Assembly (NCBI RefSeq): GCF_000006405.1
Contig: NW_003208655.1
Location: forward strand, 551,652 to 615,651
DNA: 64,000 nucleotides
DNA from: Perkinsus marinus ATCC 50983
Lineage: Eukaryota > Perkinsozoa > Perkinsida > Perkinsidae
Reading direction: 5' to 3'
Shown: piece after piece, positions 43,111 to 54,359 of the stretch
Layout: every line of letters starts with the position of its first letter
Numbering within the stretch: the stretch's first letter is position 1
Notes under the pieces: model-generated
The model's database searches: none
Told to the model about the DNA's origin: nothing
The model's input: only the letters and a program-made list of their open reading frames with translations
Made by a program: the position numbers and the translations under genes

Positions 43111-43392
43111 TTACGGTAGTGCATAGGGAGGAACGACAAAGCAAAAAGCGAGTGGAACTTCGAAGAGCTTTCTCAATATACTCCATACACGGTTGGATTT
43201 CCAATTATATTCCTGAGTGGACAAAATTTGTGCGAGCGTAGTAACTTCATTTTCGATCTCAGAGTTCACGATCCACTGTACTCTTTCAAGAGGGTCGTCG
43301 AAAAACATCTCAGGATTCAGCAGATTCAAACTTCCGTAACTCCGTTGTCGCACTGAAGTGACTTCCTGCCCTTGAATGCGAGGTTGGTTCAT
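43111..43392 (-). CDS. Hypothetical 93-residue protein or exon
   Basis: The start ATG at 43392 gives MNQPRIQGQEVTSVRQRSYG, then SLNLLNPEMFFDDPLERVQW and EIENEVTTLAQILSTQEYNW. Composition is soluble-protein-like and the frame ends with a stop at 43111. No family recognised. Confidence 0.4.
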   Translation of the reverse strand: MNQPRIQGQEVTSVRQRSYGSLNLLNPEMFFDDPLERVQWIVNSEIENEVTTLAQILSTQEYNWKSNRVWSILRKLFEVPLAFCFVVPPYALP

Positions 43393-43463
43393 CTAGAGAA
43401 CTTCCTGGAGGTTGCCATTTCACAGTTACCATAAGTGAGTACATTGTAATATAGTAGACTACG

Positions 43464-43559
43464 TTATTCACAAGCACAGTAAATCTGGTGTGGGCTGTGC
43501 TTATTCACAAGCACAGTAAATCTGCTGTGGGCTGTGCTTATTCACAAGCACAGTAAATC
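43464..43559 (+). repeat. 37-bp tandem repeat, 2.6 copies
   Basis: The unit begins TTATTCACAAGCACAGTAAA and ends GTGGGCTGTGC. GCACAG and CTGTGC within each unit are complementary, so every unit can form a small hairpin. Confidence 0.9.
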
Positions 43560-45400
43560 ACATTCACCAAGTAATGGCTCATTCATTTGTCTCTGCGTGC
43601 ACGATCAGGTGCATGCGTGCACAAAGTCTGATACATGAAGTGGATCACATCTTCAGGGTGTTGTGATATGATGCACGCGACTCACATGAATTCGTGGCTT
43701 TTGACGAAATGGGAGTTCTCAACCGCGAAAGAGTACTTGTTTTTGTACCGAAATGGGAGTTCAAGCCATGTCACATTCGTGAGGGGCTATCTGGTGTTCG
43801 AACTCGGCCGCATGAGGGAATCAGGATTTCCAATGGTGAACGATAGAGGGAAGGGTGCTTTCGGAAAAGTACTTTGACCGCTTAACACTTGTATGTTTTT
43901 GTAAACCCCCCCTGCGCACCAAGGAAGGAAGCCCCCAAGGTCACCCCATAAGCGAATGATGGGAAGCCGGGGGCGCCTTTGAGTAGATGGACGATGCGTA
44001 CCACGTATTACTCATCATAGAAGAACGTTTTCATCGACCGCCAGACCATACATTTCCATAACCAGACTACTCATTCAACGGGCTAGCTCTAATTGTGAGC
44101 GGTCAGACTTCTTGCCAGTAGCAGGATCATTGAGGTGGGGGGTGGAGGTGGGAAGGTGTCGCCGATCGAGAAATCTCCTCTGCTGAGTTGGAACTATTAT
44201 TTCGGACCCGCGGAGGTTTTGCGGACGAAATTGGAATTTCTGCGATAGAGTGAATGGGGGCTCTATTGACGCAATTCAAGGTTCTATACAGTGTTATGAC
44301 TGGAGGATCCACGGGCGTGGTTGAAGTCAACTGATGTTCTTGCGTGCACCACAAGAATGTCACTACGTGCGACGAGGATGGATGGACAATGTCCATTGGA
44401 CACCAGCATCGCCCATGGAAACTCGACCTTTTCTGCATCATTTCTCCTCTTCTACTCTGGATATTGTGGACTCCATCCTAGCACGTGATCGAGTTGAATA
44501 GTGAAGACGGCCAGTCAGAGTTGTAGCTTTGTTCGCTTCATCATGAATAACCTCCCATGGATTGTCGGCTACCGTAGCAGACCGACATATAACGGTTTCT
44601 GCCCACTCCACGATCGATCGTAGACGCTTGCCCTAGCGGATAACGAATTTCTAATGATCAGAGCGCCCGCAATCATGAGAACTCTCGTAAACAAGATGTT
44701 CCCATATATAACATCTTGTCCTAAGACAAGATGGACAAGACATCTTGTCCATCTTGTCCTCACCTAAGTCCATGAGAATTTTTTTACAATCCCAATAGAG
44801 TCAATTCATACATTCAGGAGGGGGAAGTCCTTTCACTTCCGGCCAACACCCAGCACCAGCAACCCTGAATTGATCCTATATCCCAGCTCAGCATCCACCT
44901 CCCGAGTCGGAGGATTTTCAACATATTTTCAATTCTATCCTACTGTAATGTATTCAGAGATATCCCTTCCGAGGAAGAGTTTTCGGTGGATCACGAGGAG
45001 CCAGCAGTAAAGCCGTTTACAATGTTATGAAAACTTAGTTTGATTTTCTTGAACTATTTGCTTTTGAGTTTGCAGCTGCAACTAGTTTTACGTAACGATT
45101 TTAGTAATGGCTTTTAGCGACTATGAATATTAATCTACTGCAAAATTTCACCGACGAGGTTTCCGGGTTTCCAATATGCTGGATAGGGACCCGCGTAGTC
45201 TCTACGATCATCGTAGGCACTACCAAGATCCTATGTCTTGCCTCAAGCACGTTCCTTTCGCACTATAAAAGTAACAAGTCTTCTTTGTGTGACCATGGGG
45301 TTGTTCAATGGTCAAATTTGGATCAACGATCCCTAATAGACCGATAGGAACGTTATGCTCATATTACGTTCTAAACTAGAATTTCTAACTCACTCGTGAA
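43560..45400. other. No gene recognised
   Basis: Short frames at 43635-43877 (+) and 44127-44441 (-) are open but unrecognised. Palindromes occur at 44382-44396 (ATGGACA-A-TGTCCAT), 44725-44758 (16-nt arms, 2-nt spacer) and 45202-45216 (CTACGAT-C-ATCGTAG). AAATGGGAGTTC recurs at 43708 and 43751. Confidence 0.5.
44725..44758. repeat. Palindrome, 16-nt arms, 2-nt spacer
   Basis: GACAAGATGGACAAGA-CA-TCTTGTCCATCTTGTC, with another ACATCTTGTC just upstream (44711). It is one of few long palindromes here whose spacer is not one base. Confidence 0.92.
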
Positions 45401-45403
45401 GCC

Positions 45404-47517
45404 ATGACTAACCCGGAACTGTCCACCGCCATACACTCGTACAAACATGCTGTGTTGGCCTACCTCAACTTTGACTATTGGGCCAAGATCGTACCAGTGG
45501 CTGAGAAGGCACTGAAAACTCCACACAGAGATACAGTGAGTCGGAACAATCACAAGGACCCTAGTACAGAAATTCTCTATGCGGTTCCAGAATTTATTCT
45601 GAGCATCAAAATTAGCTCCTCTACTCAGAAGAACTCAAAACCGAGATCGTGTTCTAAAACTTTGCAGCATATCTTCATTGAACTCGACTCGATCGATAAT
45701 GAGATACTCAACTGCCATCATCGGCAGGAATTTCACTAATACATAGATTATGAGATGTTCTTAATCTGATTTTCCAATGGGAATCAGCATATAAACTCAT
45801 AGCCATTATGCCGTGCTTCTCTCAATGATGAAAACCAATGACTACCCATCTCCTGTGAATACCATGCTTCCTCCTCAGGGCGAGAGCCTCACAGCCGGTC
45901 TGCTAGCTGTTGACTTCTTGACTTGGTCGAGGCAAGTCCAGCGAGGGAAGGAGATGCTAGCCACAGTAGAGAGGGTGGCTGACGAGACAGGCCAAGCCTA
46001 CCCAGAATACATCTCTAATTTGTTGAAGGCTTATCAATCCTGCATCAAAGCCACTGACTATGAGGTATGCATGGTTTGTCCAGTACAGTGAACAGTCATT
46101 GTAATGGCAGAAAGCCTACGGCTACTTTTACCGCTCCTGGGCCACAGGGCCCCATCATGAGGACCTGTTCGCATTGAAGAGAGCTCAAGTGATCCGACCC
46201 ATACCACACTTCTCCTTCATCGCGTCTGATTAGGTGATGGCTTTGAAATGCGGCCGATCAGACCTCATCCATGAGGCCATCGCGGAGCTCTATAAAACAC
46301 ACAGCTTCAGTTTGTCCACTATGTAGGTCCTGCCCAAGCATTCAATCGTCACTCTAATCTGTTCAGTCCCTTCATGGCAGGAATGGTATCTTTCGGTTTA
46401 GAGCAGGCCGGTGACTACAGTGGAGCCGAACGTGTTGCACGAGACGGGTATACGTGCCCGAAGGCAGCCACTGATGATATCTGGCTTGATCATGCTTTAG
46501 TTCATAGTCTATATTTCCAAGTAACTGCCTCACGCCTTTGCCCCCTATGGTGCTGCTCTCAGGGTCCTAACCGACAATCAGATGCTCTCCAGCTGTTCCT
46601 TGACCGTCATACGTCATGGGATGATCATCGAGAAAGTCTCTGCCCGTTCATTTACACTCATTGTTTTTGGCATTGGGCGCTGGTCCTCGTTGAGGCAGGC
46701 CGATTCGACGAGGCATGTGAGTCGGTGGCTATAGACTTGATGTGGATTTGCAATCGACTATGCAATTCACTCATTTTCATAGGCTGTCGTATATTACACG
46801 GTTATGAGTTTCAAAATCACCTCACCTGGGATGATCATTGATTCTATCGACCTCCGTGACCTTTTTAGTGCGCATCTTCGATCGTAACCTTTGGTGGGAA
46901 GGAAGAGAATCGACCACAGGCATGTTCACGTCCGTTAACCTTCAAGACGACCACGTTATCGCCAATGCGTTGGGACTCCTCTGGAAATTACAGTGCCACT
47001 GTTCACAGAGTCCCAACGAGGTAAGTTCACATTGGAAAGCAATAGGAACGTTTTTCCGGTTACCCTCGTATGGCGATTTTGATTATTTTAATTCCGATAA
47101 TGGTTCTTCGAAGTATGCGACTTTTGTTGTTCAGCCAATATCCACCTGCCTGAAGACTCGATGGCGAGCGGTAGCCGCAGTTGCCGTTGAGGCCCCGTCT
47201 TGGTTGACTCATGTCGATCCTCTGCTTGATGTTCTCCTTGTACGAGGCCTCATAGAATCTGACAGACTTGAGGATGCCGACATTCTGGTGGGTCACATAC
47301 TCACTTTCGACCCAGTGGATATCTTGGATCGATTGCTCCGACGAGGAGCTTTGACAACCTCTCTTCCTCAGGTTGAATCGATCAAGAATTCGATGTCAAA
47401 AGAACAATACAATATAGCTCAGGCCGTGTATCAATGTTGTTTGGGTGAGGGCTATCATTATCATCTCATCTCCCCAATTGAAAGCTCCATGATTTCGTAC
47501 CCCTCGGCTTCACGCTG
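45404..47517 (+). CDS. TTC38: TTC38-like tetratricopeptide protein (multi-exon)
   Basis: Family of TPR proteins of unclear function. The start ATG at 45404 gives MTNPELSTAIHSYKHAVLAY, ending at donor GTGAGT. Next exons: GESLTAGLLAVDFLTWSRQV .. QSCIKATDYE (45878-46061); KAYGYFYRSWATGPHHEDLF (46109-46190); MALKCGRSDLIHEAIAELY; PFMAGMVSFGLEQAGDYSGA with ERVARDGY (from about 46370); SWDDHRESLCPF and CFWHWALVLVEAGRFDEA, matching the family HNYWHWALYLIE block; GMFTSVNLQDDHVIANALGL; and LEDADILVGHILTFDPVDIL to 47517. The match runs along most of the length, with small insertions. Confidence 0.75.
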
Positions 47518-47520
47518 AAT

Positions 47521-48301
47521 ATGGGAAGTTGCTATTCGTGTGATTTGTCAGACCCCACTCCCTCATCCCGAAGTCGCCTGCTTGGCCTCAAAGACACCTG
47601 GCATGTCGTCGGCGGTAGCGAAGAGCAGCGCCTCTGCTTACTCGAGCTTGCTACCAGCAAACCATGTGTATGTGGTATACCACAGTGATCGTTTATCCGT
47701 TTCAGTATCATTCGATACCTTTCGAGTTCACGAGTGTGACATTGAAGACTACGGTAGAATCGCGGATGATGAACATTCTGTGCTGCATATCTCCTCATGC
47801 ATCGGGTAAATGAACAAACACTTACCAGGCCGTCCGCGAATTCAATCACAACTTTTGCTGTGCCGGTGTGACCAATGGTGCACAGATCTCAACAGAACAG
47901 GGTCTACTGCACATCTTGGGCTACTTTACAAGTGTGTCGAGGAGGTAATCGACGACATGTCGATGGAAGTGCCTTCTTCCCTCGAAGCTGATTTCGCGAG
48001 ACTCCTCTCATGGCACCAGCCCTGTTGGGCCGGTCTCCCACTGCAATGGGTGGCAGAGCCCCGAATTACCAATGTGGAGACCGACCCGGTGGTGACGCCA
48101 ATTGTCGATAGTCACCCAATTCTCGTTCATTCGACGCTCTTGTGGGTATCATTCATTATTTTGTGGATACATGCCAGTGATAGTGTTAGATCATTTTTAC
48201 CATATGGTCGAATCGAAACTCACATGCTTTCGATTGAACTACACAGCCTAACCGAACTGATACAATTCTCCGCGAGAGGCCTATATTCCGGGATATTTTA
48301 G
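47521..48301 (+). CDS. Hypothetical protein, probably N-myristoylated
   Basis: ATG at 47521 gives MGSCYSCDLSDPTPSSRSRL, a Gly2/Cys4 start typical of myristoylated and palmitoylated proteins, then WHVVGGSEEQRLCLLELATS. A 38-nt intron (GTATGTGG .. CCGTTTCAG) leads to FDTFRVHECDIEDYGRIADD. Further exons likely include CVEEVIDDMSMEVPSSLEAD and RLLSWHQPCWAGLPLQWVAE. Splicing beyond the second exon is not settled. It follows TTC38 by only a few bases on the same strand. No family recognised. Confidence 0.45.
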
Positions 48302-48499
48302 GCGTCAAGCAGAGATGGGCTCAAATCTGTCGCATCTCCTCACCATTGAAGTCACCCACCGCACGACACTGATGCCTCATTTCATGATAGCGAACACCCC
48401 CATCGATTAACAACTCGTCAATGGTCATACTCAGTGTCGGCCTTGCTTGACCATCCGTCGCGCGAGTAGCTATGAATGATTCGTTCGGCGTTCCGGACC

Positions 48500-49700
48500 A
48501 ACTGCAGACTAACTCAAGCTACTCAAGATCAGAAACACATTGAAACATCCACAACATGCCTTCACTATGACCGTCCCTCCAACCACGTGCCGATTCGACC
48601 GAGGCTCTCTAGGGAGAAATCCGGGCTGAAGAACACATGTCTTCATCCTCTGTCGCTCAACGCGTGTCCATGAGAGACTGATATCAACGCCATTGAGCTG
48701 CTCTGGAAATTGAAAGAGAGAAACACGCTCCAATATCTCGAAGAGTTCATATCAATGCTCTAATAGAATACGCTGCCAAAACGTGCTTACTCTGGTAGAA
48801 GGTGTCTCCTCAAGGCAGTCTCATAGTCTGCATCGTTCTCAAGTATGCTAGGGCTGCCCGTAGCATGTATAGCATTCAACAGGAGGAGTCTCTCACCCTA
48901 AAGGAACAGGTAATCAAAGTGACTAAGCTGCGGATCGAACTCGCGACTTTACCTGGGACAAATCATCCACAACGTCCTTGCATCGGTTCCACAAAGCATC
49001 CACCACCTTCAGCTCCTTTTTACTTAGCGGCTCTCGTGAGAAGTGAGCTCTTGCAAATATTAGAGAACCTCCCGCCACAGCGAGCTCCTGAATCTCACCA
49101 TTCAAGCCACTACTGTAGCCTACAGTTAGCCAGATAAACCGTGTGCGAACTCACCCGTCGAGTCGTTCCCTCTTCCTGCCATCGATCAACACTGTTGAGC
49201 AGCTGGGCTATCAAAGCTGTATCGTTCACCTCAGCCCTCATCATAAGTCTAGCCAACATCCCGGCTGACTGCACCTTGACTGACTTAGCCGATTTCAGAC
49301 TTTTACCCAGAAGCTGACACAGTTTCTGACAAGAAGCTTGCTGATACTATCGGGAGCGCGAAAGTGCAACCGCTTACCTCGATCTCGGCGACAGTCCTGG
49401 GTAAGAAACCGGACTGGACCAATGCTCTCAAGATGAGCACAGCGAGATCGAACTCAGTGCATTCTGACTTCGCCATACGGAGATGTGGTGGGAGAACCGC
49501 CTGAGACGCCAACAAGGTGTACATTGGAATGATAGCCACAAGCCAACCTGCTTCGCAAGATCCTTAGTTTTCAAGCCGCTTATGGCTGGTAGCAACACTG
49601 AGTCCCATGCTCTGTGGACTTCAGCTGTGAGAGTGAGTCGAGACAAGGACTGATCACAACACAGGCATTGGAGTTTCCATTGGAATATATTCAACCCCGA
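48500..49700 (-). CDS. Hypothetical helical-repeat protein (multi-exon)
   Basis: Exons on the minus strand: EVHRAWDSVLLPAISGLKTK and DLAKQVG (49560-49630), LAVLILRALVQSGFLPRTVA (49380-49480), CQKLCQLLGKSLKSAKSVKV and AGMLARLMMRAEVNDTALIA (49165-49325), MNGEIQELAVAGGSLIFARA and KVVDALWNRCKDVVDDLSQ (48950-49105). The repeated amphipathic helices recall organellar RAP/FASTK-like repeats, but no signature motif is visible. The intron after VVDDLSQ carries a sense tRNA-like arm. Confidence 0.45.
48899..48952 (-). repeat. tRNA-like intron (sense), about 54 nt
   Basis: GTAAAGTCGCGAGTTCGATC, then CGCAGCTTAG, then TGTTCCTTTAG. It follows exon VVDDLSQ directly. Confidence 0.72.
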
Positions 49701-49739
49701 GAAATCATGAATTTGTTGTCAAAATTTCCTACTATCACT

Positions 49740-51230
49740 TAAACTTTAGTAGAGTGAAGCTGAGAGAATGAGCTCGAACTGTCACAAGCCGACACTGGCC
49801 GACGCGAAAGTGCCATGAGCCGCTACTTCCGTGTCAGCAGAAAAGTGGATTTTCCAATCCGAAAATCTAACCCAACTCTGAACAACTAACTCTTGACGAC
49901 GCATTCAGCGTGTTTCTACAATAAACGCTTTTACAATACCTGCTTGTCCATTACAATTAGGCTCGGTAGTTTATCTCCGGGTACGTAGGATTAGTCGGCG
50001 ACCCCCGGGACAGGGGCCAGGGCCGGAGGCCCTGGCTATTTAAAGAAGGCTCGTCACGTCTCTGGTGTCCTCTCTGATAACACTCTGATGGCTCTGATGT
50101 CCTCTCTGCAGTACAGTTATTGACCAAAGTCAGTCTTCGCCCGGTCAAGAAGCTTCTCCCGTATCGAGGAATTCCGCCGAATGCGCTCCTGGCTAGGTCT
50201 CTGGGTGGGGAATCTAGGCTCAACCCACGATAATGTGATATTGAAACTATCCCAGCACTCAGCGTCGTATGACTACCAGTCATATGTAGAACATGAACTG
50301 CGACTACTAGTCTGCTAGTCATCAACCACCCATCGTACAAGTTGTACGGTACAACTCGGCATGACGAAGTCTCGGACTTTCGGGATTCTGCAGTACACAG
50401 ACAGCTGAAACCCCTGTTTCATCTAAGCGAATAGTCCGCTGCGGATTTCTTGAATATGTTAAAGGCTTAGGTGCCGCAGACATATTCATCCCATAACTTG
50501 CATATCGGCGTATATCATGTTTGCATAGGTCAGTGCTCTGTGGTTTGTCACTCAGTAGATCCGTGTGAGAGAGGTTACGATATCCACTCAATGCAACGTG
50601 CAGTGCACACGATGACACGCCACCCACAACTGATTCAGTTAGTGTCATTAGGGAAACTGCCGAATCATGAAGGCTGCAGTACAACTGACCCACTTCGCCG
50701 AACTTCTCAGTGATACAGCGTTAGCCGAGACTGTAGAGAAGGCACCCCGGAAAGAGGGAACATAAGGTCGAGAACTGGCAGGACGAGTTGTCCCGTCTGG
50801 AGAACGGAAATGAGCGACCGTCAGATGGTCACCATCGTTCATAACAATCATTCATCCCTGAATACACCCCCTTACTTGAGTTATCACCACTATACAAGAT
50901 TCAATTTTCTTCTTCCGTAATCTCACAACTGCCTTAGCGCAGATATCCGCCGCTGTGGCCTTATAGTCTCCACGGAACAACGCGTGCCTATAATAACGCG
51001 GACCCCAAGTTCGATCCCGGCACCCTGCACTTACTCGCCAACATAGCAGAACGGTGACATCAGATGCGCCAATGTAACCACATTATTACTGTTCTCGATG
51101 AGCTCAATAAGCTGAACTCCCAATGCGGGCCGCAACCTACGACAGCATCACCATTCCAAGCGAAATACTTCTTCACAGAGGATTTCTTAGGAAAGGCGAA
51201 TTGCGTTGGGAACGTAGGCCAATTGCGACC
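49740..51230. other. No gene recognised; contains tRNA-like relic
   Basis: Short frames only. 50340-50356 is a 1-nt-spacer palindrome (AGTTGTAC-G-GTACAACT). 50933-51035 carries TTAGCGCAGATATCCG followed by CCCCAAGTTCGATCCCGGCA, a decayed full-length tRNA-like unit. The inverted GCCAGGGCC .. GGCCCTGGC pair is at 50016-50036. Confidence 0.55.
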
Positions 51231-51234
51231 TACT

Positions 51235-52299
51235 TATTGCCAGGACGCATCTTCCAAGCCTTCACATCGGCCTCGACATGTCTCATCCTCTTGAAAGGAA
51301 TCTGCGCCTTCAAAAACCTATCCCGCTCCCATGCCTGAAATAATCAATTCACCAGTATTCGAACCGACGACCTTTGGATGCTGCCAGTATAGACTAGGCA
51401 GCTCCTCATTGATCTATTCTCTATCGACTTACTTCCATGTCGACTGGATCCATAGTCTTCCACCATGTCGTCACCTTCTCTTTCGACGGAACTGTCGATT
51501 TCGGGCGCTGAAACTCAACGATGCCTCCTACTTCTCATCAAATCAACAACTATTTCCACAGCATAGACTCACAGGCTTGAGAGATTCCTTGTACTCGTCC
51601 TTCAAGCGCAAATCATCAGCAATGATAAGCCTGGCTATATAATCCGGTCGCATATAAGAAACGAAGTCAGGAAAAGACTGGAACTCGCCTATAATGAAAA
51701 CGACAATTGTGGGGATCGAACCAGAGACCTCCGCAGTGGTACCATGGACTTCGCCCTGCGACGCTAGCATACTCCGTATCCACTCGGCCTGCCGCGGGTC
51801 AGCATCCCGGGGCGGAAAGAATGTCTCAGAGGAGAAGTATCTTCATGATATCAACCAATCTTCCTCGTCAATTCACGAAAATACCAACCTGTTTTCAACG
51901 GCTTCCAGTATCTTCTCCCCCATAACTCGATTCGCACATCCTGTCTCCTGCATCAGCATAAGCAACACCAAAGCATGATGCGCCGACAGAGAATGATGGT
52001 CATTAATTAGGGGTATAACCCTCTGAGCAAGAGGTCCATGGTTCGATCCCGGCAACACACAAAGTCACTCAAACCCCCACCTTTTCGAAATCGCCGCGCT
52101 CCTTGTTCTCTCTCGCCATCACATATGCGGTATTAATGATGTTGTCCAGCGAGTCATATTCCACTTCTGCTACCCAGTCTCGACCTTCCTCAACTGCTAC
52201 TGCTTCATGGCGTAATATTCGACTGAAAACAATAGTCGCACGTCGTAGTCTTAACTTCAACAGAAGTGAGCAACGATAACCCAGAGAACGACATGACAA
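51235..52299 (-). CDS. Hypothetical protein, possible organellar targeting
   Basis: The start ATG at 52299 gives MSCRSLGYRCSLLLKLRLRR, Arg/Ser/Leu-rich like a transit peptide, then VAEVEYDSLDNIINTAYVMA. Later exons: MLMQETGCANRVMGEKILEA (51870-51960), FQSFPDFVSYMRPDYIARLI (51580-51688), and AWERDRFLKAQIPFKRMRHV to a stop at 51235. Three introns are tRNA-like, two of them exactly (37 and 40 nt). No family recognised. Confidence 0.5.
51335..51371 (-). repeat. tRNA-like intron (sense), 37 nt
   Basis: GTCGTCGGTTCGAATACTGG, then TGAATTGATTATTTCAG. The donor GT is within the tRNA variable-loop sequence AAAGGTC. It is among the shortest introns seen. Confidence 0.8.
51689..51728 (-). repeat. tRNA-like intron (sense), 40 nt
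   Basis: GTCTCTGGTTCGATCCCCAC, then AATTGTCGTTTTCATTATAG. It shares ACTGCGG.AGGTCTCTGGTTCGA with the TSR1 intron at 16729, 35 kb away, so the two came from the same tRNA-like source. Confidence 0.85.
52010..52075 (+). repeat. tRNA-like intron (antisense)
   Basis: The + strand reads CCTCTGAGCAAGAGGTCC, then ATGGTTCGATCCCGGCAAC. On the minus strand the intron starts GTGGGGGTTTGAG after exon ERGDFEK. CCTCTGAGCAAGAGG resembles the 30690 element. Confidence 0.72.
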
Positions 52300-52602
52300 A
52301 GCTATAGGAGGCTCATGAGCATTGGTGACAGTGTGCCAACAACTCCCTCCCGTAGAGGGATTGCATCAAAGGAAGGACCTGCCCGATGCCGCATCCAAGT
52401 TTACCTCAAATGCAATGTGCCGCCAACTCTCGCTACTGGCCGTGTAGGCGACCGCCACAACAGTTTTGACAGCATAATAGGGCAAACTACCTGCCGTTTC
52501 CCGAAAACCCACATCACGGCGGTTCGATCTCCGCACCTCACACTTCTATGAATTAAAACCAACCAAACGCAACCTCAACGCAGCTAAGATATCCGAACTT
52601 GC

Positions 52603-54267
52603 TCATTCTACCAAAGATACAACAACGTGCCACTTGGAGCTGTTATCTTCTACCCGAGCTCTCATCTTTTTCCCCAATACTCCTTTGTGAATACCCAACA
52701 GAACCGCTTTCGTATAGCGCTTAGTGTGGCCAACAGTCTGCCCTCTCCCCTCATCAACTTCATCATACCACACTTCCACCACTTCTCCAATATCGTACAA
52801 CGAGTCAGTCAACGAATACGACATAAACAGATTCGTAACCTCAGTACTGCGTTCTTTGATAACCTTCCCTGGCAACCTCGGCCGTATTCGAGCGGCAGCC
52901 GTACCCGGTCTAGCATAAAACTGACTTATATTAATAACAGGAAATCTATGTCGTTTTATGAGCTCCAAAGTCTCTCTGTGATTCTCCTCCGACTCTGTTG
53001 GAAAGCCGCAAATAACGTCTGTAGCTACGGTCAGGTTGGGCACGCGTGCGCGCAAGATACCCACTAAACGATCAAAATCCTCTACCGTATACTCCCGAAT
53101 CATGTGCCTCAATACATCGTTGCTTCCCGATTGAATAGGAATGTGGATGAACTCGAAAACTTGCGGGTGCGTGAGTATCTTGGCGACCTCCTCTGCATGT
53201 TGCAATATATAAGGTGGATTCGTCATTCCCAATCTCATCATCGAATCAGGATACTTCTCAAGCTCCCCAACAATCTCCCGGAGCAACTCAGCCACGTTCG
53301 TGCCAATATCCAACCCATACGCCCCCAAGTCCTCAGAGGTCAGCCAAATCTGCTGTACGCCTTCCGCCAGAGCCGTGCGCACGCGTGCAATGATGTCCTC
53401 CTTGCTATAAGACCCCAGAGAGCCTCTCGCATACTTAGTCTTGCAATACGAGCACTTCCCCAGGCACCCCGTATTAACCGCGACAATCTCGACCAATGGG
53501 TTACGTCTTATCTTCGGCAACTCCCTGAGCTCTGGCAACTTCTTACTCTGCAGCAACGACACTCGATTCCCCCGTAATGTTTCCTCTACCACTTCCACTA
53601 TCCTATCAATTTGACTAGTCCCCACCAAACTGGCATTCCTCAATGCCCGACTCTTCCTGTCAGCTTGCGGCACACACCCACACACGACTGTCGGCAGCCC
53701 TTCCGCCTCTGCCGCCTTCACCAAAGTCGCCAGCGCATCTTCGCTCGGATTCTTCACCGTGCACGAGTTCAACACCACGACATCAGCATCAGCAATCTTC
53801 CCCACAAAATCGTAACCATATCTCGACAATAATCCCATCATGTACTCCGAGTCGCTCGTGTTATGGCTGCACCCAAACGTCTTGAAGAATATCTTCTGAC
53901 CCGCACCCGGAAGATTTCCATCTCCACTACCAACCACAGAGCCCCTCTCCACCGTCTTCCGCATCACCTCTGCCTTCCTCGATCGCATCGTCGTCGATGC
54001 TGCTGGTGTCACCTCAGCCGACAAGTCAAGGTCTTCCAACTCTGGCATGCCAGTCGTAGTAGTAGTACAAGATTCACTACCGCACTCGCAAGATTCTCCA
54101 TCGCCATCACCATCACCATCCTCATCAACACAACAGGAAGCTCCTTCATTCGGCAACGGCCGAGTCGACCACAAGTAGTAAAGATACGCTGACGTCGCCA
54201 ACACCGCTCCGCTCACCACAACCACTTTAGTTACCGATTTCGCAGTAGCAGGGGTGTCGGTCGTCAT
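52603..54267 (-). CDS. CDKAL1: CDKAL1-type tRNA-A37 methylthiotransferase
   Basis: Radical-SAM enzyme that converts t6A37 to ms2t6A in tRNA-Lys(UUU). Single exon, 554 residues from ATG 54267 (583 from the upstream ATG 54354). Order: hydrophobic N-terminal segment VVVVSGAVLATSAYLYYLW; Cys/acidic linker; UPF0004 domain (FFKTFGCSHNTSDSEYMMGL, VVLNSCTVKNPSED, VVCGCVPQAD) with its three cluster cysteines; the radical-SAM motif CLGKCSYCKTKYARG; RVPNLTVATDVICGFPTE; QFYARPGTAAARI; and a TRAM-like C-terminus. Animal CDKAL1 is anchored by a C-terminal membrane helix, while here the anchor would be N-terminal. Intronless among split neighbours. Confidence 0.95.
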   Translation of the reverse strand: MTTDTPATAKSVTKVVVVSGAVLATSAYLYYLWSTRPLPNEGASCCVDEDGDGDGDGESCECGSESCTTTTTGMPELEDLDLSAEVTPAASTTMRSRKAEVMRKTVERGSVVGSGDGNLPGAGQKIFFKTFGCSHNTSDSEYMMGLLSRYGYDFVGKIADADVVVLNSCTVKNPSEDALATLVKAAEAEGLPTVVCGCVPQADRKSRALRNASLVGTSQIDRIVEVVEETLRGNRVSLLQSKKLPELRELPKIRRNPLVEIVAVNTGCLGKCSYCKTKYARGSLGSYSKEDIIARVRTALAEGVQQIWLTSEDLGAYGLDIGTNVAELLREIVGELEKYPDSMMRLGMTNPPYILQHAEEVAKILTHPQVFEFIHIPIQSGSNDVLRHMIREYTVEDFDRLVGILRARVPNLTVATDVICGFPTESEENHRETLELIKRHRFPVINISQFYARPGTAAARIRPRLPGKVIKERSTEVTNLFMSYSLTDSLYDIGEVVEVWYDEVDEGRGQTVGHTKRYTKAVLLGIHKGVLGKKMRARVEDNSSKWHVVVSLVE

Positions 54268-54359
54268 AGAATAGGGAGAAACGATAACTCCGATCAAGAG
54301 CGACTTCACAACAATCTCAATAGCAAAGCCAAGATCAACCTCAGGTATCACCATGCCTC

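Noticed and set aside
43464-43559. CRISPR-like array
   Set aside because: Repeats are contiguous without unique spacers and the genome is eukaryotic.
53104-54192. Plus-strand open frames opposite CDKAL1
   Set aside because: They are antisense shadows of a well-supported radical-SAM gene.
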